A stretch of DNA of 21,386 nucleotides from an uncultured Micrococcales bacterium (GTDB taxonomy: Bacteria; Actinomycetota; Actinomycetes; S36-B12; UBA10799). Numbering within the stretch: position 1 is the first letter of the stretch; each line of letters begins with the position of its first letter. Below the pieces are notes generated by a model. That model was not told where the DNA came from. It made no database searches and saw only the letters and a list, made by a program, of their open reading frames with translations. Shown here piece after piece: positions 7,586 through 13,036 of the stretch. The stretch lies in assembly GCA_937952095.1 (NCBI GenBank), contig CALFYG010000031.1:1-21386 (forward strand), written 5' to 3'. The position numbers were made by a program, and so were the translations under genes.

Positions 7586-8656
7586 CTAACCGCGGCCGAT
7601 GTGGTGGGCCACGACCGCACGTCCGTGCGCCTCGACCTCGACCTGCGGATCCCCGGGCGCGAGCAGTGCCCCGTCCCCGGGTGTCAGCACCACCTCGCCG
7701 AGCTTCGCCTCACCCTCCAGACACACGACGATCCGGGCGTGCCCTTGGTCGGCAATACACGTGGCACCGGACACGACATCCACCCGGAAGGGGGCCCCTG
7801 CCGGGTCGTAATGGGCGACACCATCGACGCTGGCAGGTGACAGCGGATGCGGCTGGGCTCCGGTCGACATGGCCGCCAACGCCGCGTCCACCGCGATCGT
7901 CTTCGTCGTCAGCCCCAGGCGCAGCACGTTGTCACTGTTGACCATGACCTCGACCCCGGTTCCGCGCACGTAGGCGTGGACAGTGCCGGGGTCCACGAAG
8001 ACCGCCTCCCCCGGCTGCAGGGTGCGGGCGTTCAACAACGCGGCCACAAAGACCCCTGGATCGCCCGGGAAGTAGTGCGCCACGTCGTGGATGACACCGG
8101 CCTCGTACTCTGTGAGGCCCGCCGCACCGAACGCTGCAGGCAGGTGCTCGGCATTGCTGACGACCTCCTGCAGCGGAAGCGTCAACAGCGTGCGCACACA
8201 CCCGCGGATGTCTCCGGCGGCCAGAGCGGACTGCGCTCCTCGCAGGCCGGGTCCGAGATGGCTGAACACGTCGGCGCTGCGCTGCGGCGCCCGGAAGCCC
8301 TCCAGGATGACGAACGGTTCGAGGGCGATCAGGATCTCGGCCTTGGCGTACGGGTCGGAGAGCAGGCGCGGTGCTCCAGGATCGGCCTGCTGCACCTCGT
8401 ACTGGGCGCGGGCCATCTCGGCCGGTGGATGGATCTGGATGGACAGGGGGCGGGCCGCGGCCAGGATCTTGGTGAGGATCGGCAGCGGGGTCGTCGCCTC
8501 GCCGCCTTCGTCGCGTAACGGCGACGGGCCGTTCGGATGCGATCCGAACCACAGCTCCGCCTGCGGGCCGTCGGTCGACGCCGTCCACGCGGTCAATCCG
8601 TCGACCGGACCCCAGTCGTAGGCCTGGAGGTGTCCACGGACGATCTGCATGGTCAC
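7586..8656 (-). CDS. manA: Mannose-6-phosphate isomerase, class I
   Basis: ManA interconverts fructose-6-phosphate and mannose-6-phosphate, the entry to GDP-mannose. The protein is 356 residues. Metal ligands of the cupin core are visible: Q74 and H76 in LSIQIHPP, E107 in AKAEI and H227 in DPGTVHAYV. The family signature follows as YVRGTGVEVMVNSDNVLRLG with catalytic Arg R246. The N-terminus (YDWGPVDGL, AELWFGSHPNGPS) also fits. The GTG at 8656 overlaps the stop of the upstream SIS gene in a GTGA. An in-frame ATG at 8650 has better spacing (10 bases) from the GGAGG site and is an equal alternative. It is in one operon with manB, the SIS isomerase and the Trm112-like gene. Confidence 0.95.
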   Translation of the reverse strand: MTMQIVRGHLQAYDWGPVDGLTAWTASTDGPQAELWFGSHPNGPSPLRDEGGEATTPLPILTKILAAARPLSIQIHPPAEMARAQYEVQQADPGAPRLLSDPYAKAEILIALEPFVILEGFRAPQRSADVFSHLGPGLRGAQSALAAGDIRGCVRTLLTLPLQEVVSNAEHLPAAFGAAGLTEYEAGVIHDVAHYFPGDPGVFVAALLNARTLQPGEAVFVDPGTVHAYVRGTGVEVMVNSDNVLRLGLTTKTIAVDAALAAMSTGAQPHPLSPASVDGVAHYDPAGAPFRVDVVSGATCIADQGHARIVVCLEGEAKLGEVVLTPGDGALLAPGDPQVEVEAHGRAVVAHHIGRG

Positions 8657-9822
8657 ATGCCCTCCGTCCGGCGCCAGCGGCCGAACCGCGGATCGATGTC
8701 CTCGGCGCTGCGGGAGGGATCCCGGCGCTGCATGAGCGCCGTGTAGATGCTGGCGAAGTCCACCAGCCCGACAAGATCGGCCAACTGCTCGATCGCATGC
8801 CCGCCGGTCGACACGATGCTCTGGTAGGGCACGTCGAGACGTTCGCAGGTCTGCACGACGGCGTCCGCGATCGTCGCGGTGTCCGGATGTTCCATGGCAT
8901 CGCGCACCACGACGGCGCGCAGGCGGGGCTGCGGCTCGGAGTCCAGGGTGCGGTCGCGGAAGATGTCCTCCTCGCTCGGTGGCCCCGCCCAGGGCCCACC
9001 GAGCAGTCCGGCGTGGGTGCGGGCACCCTCTGGAAGAACCCCCACGACGCTGGGCCAGTCCGCGTTCTCGGCCAGTTGCCGTCCGAGCCTGCGCGCCGCC
9101 ACCGCCCCGATGTCACCGCTGCCCCAGACCACCGGCAGGCCGGAGGTCAGGTGGATGCTCAGGTCCTTCGCCGGGTTCTCGGGGGTCAGCACCTCGACCC
9201 CACACTGCATGGCCCGGGCGTCCAGGCGATCAGCAGCAGCGGCCAGCCCGTCGCGGGCGTCGGCGACGACACCGAGTTCGCCGGCCAGCAGCAGCAGTGG
9301 CGCCGACAGAGCCCACAGCAGCGACCGAGCCTTCTGGACGTCCTGCAGCGGGCTCAGCCGCGACACCGGCCAGAACGACACCCCGCGCGAGTTGCTGCAC
9401 ACCTCCTGCAGCGCAGAGTCCGCCGCACCGATCCCCAGCACTGAACTCCCACGGCGTTGGGCCTCGCTGACGAACGTGAGGATCTCAGGGGTGCGGCCGG
9501 AGGCCGAGACTGCGACGACGAGATCCATGGGCCCGACCCAACCGGGCAGGGTGGGGCCGCCGAGCGCGAAGACGGGCAACGGCGATCCGCGACCCGCCAC
9601 CGCGGCGAGCACCTCCCCGGGTGCACTCGAGCCCCCCGCACCGACCACGCACAGACTGCGGGGGCGACCCTGCTCCACCAAGGGGCCGAGGGCGTGGCCA
9701 TCGTCGGCGTCGAGCGTGCTGCGAATCGCGGCCCCGGCGGATGCCGTACTGGCCAGCATCCGCTGGGCGTCGATCTCGACCAACTCGTCGGGTTCGTCGA
9801 GAAGCGTGTCGTCGAGGCTCAC
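8653..9822 (-). CDS. SIS-domain phosphosugar isomerase (bifunctional PGI/PMI-like)
   Basis: The protein is 389 residues. An SIS domain (about 45-200) has the phosphate-binding VVGAGGSSAPGEVLA segment and the VVAVSASGRTPEILTFVSEA strand-loop. A C-terminal bact-PGI-C region follows (about 215-385) with LPVVWGSGDIGAVAARRLG, RTHAGLLGG and the end segment DFASIYTALMQRRDPS. The layout matches archaeal-type bifunctional glucose/mannose-6-phosphate isomerases and mycobacterial Rv3256c-type proteins. It begins with GTG at 9822, overlapping the Trm112-like stop (GTGA), and its stop overlaps the manA start (GTGA), so three genes are translationally chained. In this context it probably supplies or balances hexose-6-phosphates for mannose metabolism. 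Activity on each sugar cannot be read from sequence. Confidence 0.88.
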   Translation of the reverse strand: MSLDDTLLDEPDELVEIDAQRMLASTASAGAAIRSTLDADDGHALGPLVEQGRPRSLCVVGAGGSSAPGEVLAAVAGRGSPLPVFALGGPTLPGWVGPMDLVVAVSASGRTPEILTFVSEAQRRGSSVLGIGAADSALQEVCSNSRGVSFWPVSRLSPLQDVQKARSLLWALSAPLLLLAGELGVVADARDGLAAAADRLDARAMQCGVEVLTPENPAKDLSIHLTSGLPVVWGSGDIGAVAARRLGRQLAENADWPSVVGVLPEGARTHAGLLGGPWAGPPSEEDIFRDRTLDSEPQPRLRAVVVRDAMEHPDTATIADAVVQTCERLDVPYQSIVSTGGHAIEQLADLVGLVDFASIYTALMQRRDPSRSAEDIDPRFGRWRRTEGM

Positions 9823-10016
9823 GAGGGGTCCGCAACACCCACCACGCCGGACGGACCGGGGGTGGCCTGATCCAGAAGCATCACCGGGATGCCGTCGCGG
9901 ACGCTGAACACCGCCTCACATGCGGTGCACTGCAGACCGTCTGCCACCTCCGTCACGGGCGCATGCTTCGGGCACGGACAGGCGAGGACGTCCAGCAATG
10001 TCGGGTCGAGGCTCAC
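9819..10016 (-). CDS. Trm112-like zinc-ribbon small protein
   Basis: This 65-residue protein has the Trm112/YcaR fold signature: LLDVLACPCPKHAPV, then LQCTACEAVFSVRDGIPVML. The cysteines are C13, C15, C30 and C33. Most family members have CPxC in the first knuckle; here it is CPC followed by a histidine (H18), so the first knuckle is altered. Family members in eukaryotes and archaea activate methyltransferases; bacterial roles are mostly unknown. The C-terminal 20 residues are low-complexity. The start is GTG at 10016 with only a weak ribosome site. The stop overlaps the start of the SIS isomerase gene, and manB lies 34 bases upstream, as in other actinobacteria. Confidence 0.87.
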   Translation of the reverse strand: MSLDPTLLDVLACPCPKHAPVTEVADGLQCTACEAVFSVRDGIPVMLLDQATPGPSGVVGVADPS

Positions 10017-10050
10017 GGCTCACAGCCTAATCCGGCGGGTGGGTGTCACA

Positions 10051-11430
10051 TCAGCGGTACAGGGCAAGAACCTCGTCACGCAGGCTCTGCATCTGAGCCT
10101 GCGTCGGGGCCTCGACGTTCAGCCGCAGCAGCGGTTCGGTGTTGGAGGGGCGCACATTGACCCACCAGGTCCCACCATCGACGGTGAGGCCGTCGAGTTC
10201 GGAGACGGTGACGTCCCGGTCGGCGAAGTGGGCCCGGACATCCGCGATGGCCGCCTGTTGATCGGCGACCTCGGTGTTGATCTCACCGGACAACACGTAG
10301 CGGCTGTACGGCTCGAGCAGTTGCGACAGGGTCGTGCCCTCGGGGGTGGCGGCCAGGCTCGACAACACGTGCAGTGCCGCCAGCATGCCGCTATCGGCAC
10401 GCCAGAAGTCCCGGAAGTAGAAGTGGCCCGAGTGCTCACCACCGAAGACCGCGCCAGTCTCGGCCATGGTGGCCTTGATGAACGAATGACCGACACGGGT
10501 CACGACCGGCACCCCGCCGTTCTCGGCGATGATCTCCGGCACCGCCCGCGAGGTGATGAGGTTGTGGATCACCGGCGCCCCCGGTACCCGGGCGAGTTCC
10601 TGGGTGGCGATCAACGCCGTCAAGGTGGACGGGTTCACCAATTCCCCACGCTCATCGACCACGAAGCACCGATCCGCGTCACCGTCGAACGCCAGGCCGA
10701 GGTCGGCGTCGCCGGCACGTACGGCGGCCTGCAGGTCGACGAGATTCGCAGGGTCGATGGGGTTGGCTTCATGGTTGGGGAAAGAGCCGTCGAGCTCGAA
10801 GTACATTTCTTCGACGGTGACGGGCAATTTGCCCAGGACAACCGGCGCGGTCAGCCCGGCCATGCCGTTGCCCGCGTCGACGACGACCCGCAGGGGCCGG
10901 CCAAGCGGTGGGACCAGGCTCAGCAGGTAGTCGGCGTAGTCGGTGAGCATCTCGCGCTCACTGATGTGCCCCACCGGCCCGGCGTACTCCGGCACACCCT
11001 CGACGAGCATCGCTGAGATGTCCGCCAACCCACTGTCCTGGCCGACCGGAGCCGCCCCCGCCCGGCACATCTTGATGCCGTTGTAGGCCGCCGGGTTGTG
11101 GCTCGCGGTGAACATCGCCCCTGGCAGGTCCAGCGTGCCGGAGGCGAAGTACAGCCCGTCGGTGGAGCACAGACCGATCAGCACCACATCGACCCCGTGC
11201 GCTGTGACCCCTTCGGCGAAGGCCCGGGAGAAGCCCGGCGACGACGGCCGCATGTCGTGGCCGACGACCACCGCGCCCGCCTCCCGCAGTCCCAGCGCTT
11301 CCACGAAAGCGGCACCGACAGCCCTGACGAATTCCGGGGTCAGTTGCTCATCGACCAGACCGCGAACGTCATAGGCCTTGATCAACGCTGAGACGAGGTC
11401 CGCCGGGAACACTTCGCTGGAGGGGCTCAT
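10051..11430 (-). CDS. manB: Phosphomannomutase / phosphoglucomutase
   Basis: ManB converts mannose-6-phosphate to mannose-1-phosphate, often with glucose phosphate activity too. The protein is 459 residues from the ATG at 11430. It has the four-domain alpha-D-phosphohexomutase layout: the phosphoserine loop TASHNP (S110), the metal loop DGDADR (249-254), the sugar-binding loop GGEHSGH (330-336) and the phosphate-binding RPSNTEP (427-433). The start KAYDVRGLVDEQL is typical. An extension of 17 codons to 11481 would overlap the DUF3499 gene and is not needed. It follows DUF3499 by 10 bases and precedes the Trm112-like gene, matching the Rv3257c locus of Mycobacterium. Confidence 0.96.
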   Translation of the reverse strand: MSPSSEVFPADLVSALIKAYDVRGLVDEQLTPEFVRAVGAAFVEALGLREAGAVVVGHDMRPSSPGFSRAFAEGVTAHGVDVVLIGLCSTDGLYFASGTLDLPGAMFTASHNPAAYNGIKMCRAGAAPVGQDSGLADISAMLVEGVPEYAGPVGHISEREMLTDYADYLLSLVPPLGRPLRVVVDAGNGMAGLTAPVVLGKLPVTVEEMYFELDGSFPNHEANPIDPANLVDLQAAVRAGDADLGLAFDGDADRCFVVDERGELVNPSTLTALIATQELARVPGAPVIHNLITSRAVPEIIAENGGVPVVTRVGHSFIKATMAETGAVFGGEHSGHFYFRDFWRADSGMLAALHVLSSLAATPEGTTLSQLLEPYSRYVLSGEINTEVADQQAAIADVRAHFADRDVTVSELDGLTVDGGTWWVNVRPSNTEPLLRLNVEAPTQAQMQSLRDEVLALYR

Positions 11431-11440
11431 GCCCGCAACG

Positions 11441-11800
11441 CTATTCGATCGGGCGCAGGACGCGCAGATGACCTTTCCCACCGACCGTCACCTGGCCAGG
11501 CTCCTCCGGCGCCGGGGCCGGGCTCGACGCCGGCCGGGCAGCTGAGCGCACAGCGTCCGCGAGCGCCTGCAACGCGTCCTGGGACGGTTCCAGAGCCGAC
11601 GGGTCCGGCTCGAGGCGCACCACGTCCCAGCCTCGCGGGGCGGTGAGGCGCTGCGAGTGCTCCTCGCACAGGTCATAGGAGTGCGGCTCCGCGAACGTGG
11701 CCAGCGGTCCGAGCACGGCCGTGGAGTCTGCGTAGACGTACGTGAGTGTGGACACCGCGGGGCGTCGGCAGGAAGGCCGCGAGCAGGAACGCGTGTTCAC
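11441..11800 (-). CDS. DUF3499 family protein
   Basis: This 119-residue protein is a conserved actinobacterial family of unknown function. The N-terminal half is highly typical: NTRSCSRPSCRRPAVSTL, TYVYADSTAVLGPLATFAEP and YDLCEEHSQRLTAPRGW. C6, C11, C45 and H48 could form a zinc site, which suggests a zinc-binding fold. The C-terminal half is variable and rich in alanine and proline, apart from the end (GKGHLRVLRPIE). I chose the GTG at 11800 because family members begin with the NTxxxCSRxxC stretch; an in-frame ATG 24 bases further upstream is possible. It lies between the zincin-like gene and manB, the same position as Rv3258c. Confidence 0.9.
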   Translation of the reverse strand: MNTRSCSRPSCRRPAVSTLTYVYADSTAVLGPLATFAEPHSYDLCEEHSQRLTAPRGWDVVRLEPDPSALEPSQDALQALADAVRSAARPASSPAPAPEEPGQVTVGGKGHLRVLRPIE

Positions 11801-11843
11801 CGCCCCACCGTAACCTCCGCTCATCTGCCCACCGGGTCCGGCC

Positions 11844-12314
11844 TCAGACACGCGGGTACCCGGAGTCGAGATCATGCGCGGCCACCCCCAGGAACACCCC
11901 GGCCTGCTCGGTGAGGACGTCCTGGAGGAGATCGGTGAGGTGGCGCGACGAGTCGGCCCGCAGCTCGATGGCCCATCGGTACACGGTGATGCGCGCGGCG
12001 AAACCGGCGTCGGCCGGGTCGAACACCGCCAGCGCGGGGTGTTCGGCCTCCGGCACGTCGCTGACCGCGACCTCGATGTACTGCAACTCGGGGTTGTTCA
12101 GCGCCAGGCGGTCCCACGCCATGAGGACCTGCTCGTCGAACCTCGCGGCGCGGCTGCGAGCCACGGGGACGGCCCGGGGCGCCAACGGACCTCGCAGACC
12201 GCGGTCGCGCCGATCGCGGCGCCGTGCCCGTTGCCGGGCTCCGGGGTCCGGGGACCACGTGACCCGCACGGATTCCGAAGTCCCGGTGGAGCGGTGACCG
12301 ACGCTCGTCAACAT
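11844..12314 (-). CDS. Zincin-like (DUF/pfam06262-type) protein with lost metal-binding motif
   Basis: The protein is about 156 residues from the ATG at 12314. The core RGPLAPRAVPVARSRAARFD, the IEVAVSDVPE strand, and ARITVYRWAIELRADSSRHL match the actinobacterial relatives of the pfam06262 metallopeptidases (Rv3259 position). Where active members have a helix with HExxH, this one reads LLQDVLTEQAGVFLGV: both histidines and the catalytic glutamate context are missing. It is therefore probably not a metal-dependent peptidase. The first 37 residues are basic and poorly conserved, so the start is uncertain. The ATG lacks a ribosome site but has TACAGT at 12322-12327, seven bases upstream, which would fit a leaderless transcript. 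It follows whiB2 after a strong hairpin. Confidence 0.8.
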   Translation of the reverse strand: MLTSVGHRSTGTSESVRVTWSPDPGARQRARRRDRRDRGLRGPLAPRAVPVARSRAARFDEQVLMAWDRLALNNPELQYIEVAVSDVPEAEHPALAVFDPADAGFAARITVYRWAIELRADSSRHLTDLLQDVLTEQAGVFLGVAAHDLDSGYPRV

Positions 12315-12327
12315 ACGGCTGACTGTA
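12312..12327 (-). promoter_or_regulatory. Candidate leaderless promoter of the zincin-like/DUF3499/manB operon
   Basis: TACAGT (12322-12327, minus strand) matches the TANNNT -10 pattern and is separated by seven bases from the ATG at 12314, which has no Shine-Dalgarno sequence. That spacing would place the transcription start at the initiation codon. No clear -35 is present, as the upstream DNA is the terminator hairpin of whiB2. Confidence 0.35.
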
Positions 12328-12335
12328 GTGGCGGG

Positions 12336-12382
12336 TACGACAAAGGGCGGCTCACCACGCTGGCGAGCCGCCCTTTGTCGTA
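12336..12382. terminator. Strong terminator hairpin after whiB2 (18-bp perfect stem)
   Basis: Arms at 12336-12353 and 12365-12382 are perfect 18-base reverse complements around an 11-base loop. The stem base is AT-richer (TACGACAAAG/CTTTGTCGTA) and the core is GGGCGGCTC, the common layout of actinobacterial intrinsic terminators. It starts about 35 bases after the whiB2 stop codon and would end its transcript; a TTTTT run on the plus strand (12387-12391) would also allow use in that direction. Confidence 0.8.
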
Positions 12383-12417
12383 TGGATTTTTCGGGGAAGA
12401 AGTGAGGAAGTGTGGTT

Positions 12418-12678
12418 TCAGACTGCGGCGCGCTTGAGGCGGCGGCGCTCACGCTCGGAGAGCCCGCCCCAGATGCCGAACCGCTCGTCGTTCTCGAGTG
12501 CGTACTCGAGGCATTCGCCCCGGACCTCGCACGATGCGCAGATGCGCTTGGCCTCCCTGGTCGATCCTCCCTTTTCGGGGAAGAACGACTCCGGGTCGGT
12601 CTCCGCGCACAGCGCGCGTTCCTGCCAGCTCAGTTCTTCCACTTCGGCCAACGGCAACCGGACGATCGACTCCTGCAT
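12418..12678 (-). CDS. whiB2: WhiB-family iron-sulfur transcription factor (WhiB2/WhmD-type)
   Basis: This 86-residue protein carries the four cluster-binding cysteines C24, C47, C50 and C56 (C-x22-C-x2-C-x5-C), the GIWGG turn at 68-72 and a basic C-terminal tail (SERERRRLKRAAV) that contacts DNA. Wbl proteins hold a 4Fe-4S cluster and act with the primary sigma factor; the WhiB/WhiB2/WhmD group controls septation and, in Streptomyces, sporulation together with WhiA. Subgroup assignment rests on the neighbourhood (DUF3499 and the zincin-like gene, as at Rv3260c) and on the N-terminal sequence. The start is ATG at 12678 with a strong GGAGGAA site at 12681-12687. A long non-coding region lies upstream, which fits complex regulation. 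Confidence 0.94.
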   Translation of the reverse strand: MQESIVRLPLAEVEELSWQERALCAETDPESFFPEKGGSTREAKRICASCEVRGECLEYALENDERFGIWGGLSERERRRLKRAAV

Positions 12679-12727
12679 GTTTCCTCCACTCCCGCGCCCC
12701 GATGCGCGTGATGACGACAACGATGAA

Positions 12728-12754
12728 ATTACATGCTCGTAAGTAGCCCCTCAA
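12728..12754 (-). promoter_or_regulatory. whiB2: Candidate whiB2 promoter
   Basis: On the minus strand TTGAGG (12749-12754) and TGTAAT (12728-12733) resemble -35 and -10 boxes with 15 bases between them; TAATTT, two bases further on, gives 17-base spacing. It would start transcription about 40 bases before the whiB2 ATG. The stretch is visibly AT-richer than its surroundings. Confidence 0.38.
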
Positions 12755-12886
12755 CCGGAATCCCCAGAATGGGCCGTTCAGGTGACGTGATATCGGTCGC
12801 GTGACACCTGGCTGTGGATGACACGCCGGGGAATGGCCACTCGGACGGCGTGTCGGCGCTCACGCAGCGTGACCCCCACGGCCGTC

Positions 12887-13028
12887 GCGTACCGAACTGG
12901 TTGGCGACCCCGGTTCGTCAACCAGTTCGGTACGCAAATCGGACGCGAAACCCGGCGCATCGGGCGCAGCAGGTACCCGAACTGGTTGAGTTGCACGCGG
13001 TCGACCGGAACGTCAACCAGTTCGGTAC
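12887..13028. repeat. Four alternating copies of a 15-base motif forming two hairpins
   Basis: The motif GTACCGAACTGGTTG occurs at 12889-12903 (plus), 12919-12933 (inverted), 12973-12988 (plus, with one extra C: GTACCCGAAC...) and 13014-13028 (inverted). Copies 1 and 2 form a stem that extends to 17 perfect base pairs (12887-12903 with 12919-12935), with three more pairs inside the loop after a wobble. Copies 3 and 4 can form a second stem. The last copy ends 9 bases from the fbiC stop codon. The layout resembles REP/BIME-type palindromes or a tandem terminator for fbiC; it could also be a multi-site operator. I saw no other copy in the window. Confidence 0.85.
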
Positions 13029-13036
13029 CGAGGATC

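Larger units (their letters stand above)
12679..13036. other. 358-base intergenic region between whiB2 and fbiC
   Basis: This is the longest non-coding stretch in the window. Nearest whiB2 it holds the ribosome site and candidate promoter. At 12779-12810 CAGGTG and CACCTG form a small inverted repeat, and ACACGCCG/CGGCGTGT (12821-12828 and 12846-12853) form another. From 12887 to 13028 there are four copies of a GTACCGAACTGGTTG motif in alternating orientation. Short open frames cross it on both strands but have no ribosome sites and look like chance products of the repeats. Confidence 0.7.

Noticed and set aside
5889..7589. A 566-codon open frame on the plus strand
   Set aside because: It is antisense to the CPBP and CDF genes, has the same biased composition and no ribosome site.
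9889..11016. A 375-codon open frame on the plus strand
   Set aside because: It is antisense to the Trm112-like gene and manB, which have clear catalytic motifs.
12821..12853. 8-bp inverted repeat with a 17-base loop read as a terminator
   Set aside because: The stem is short and the loop long, there is no T run, and repeats of this size are expected by chance in GC-rich DNA.
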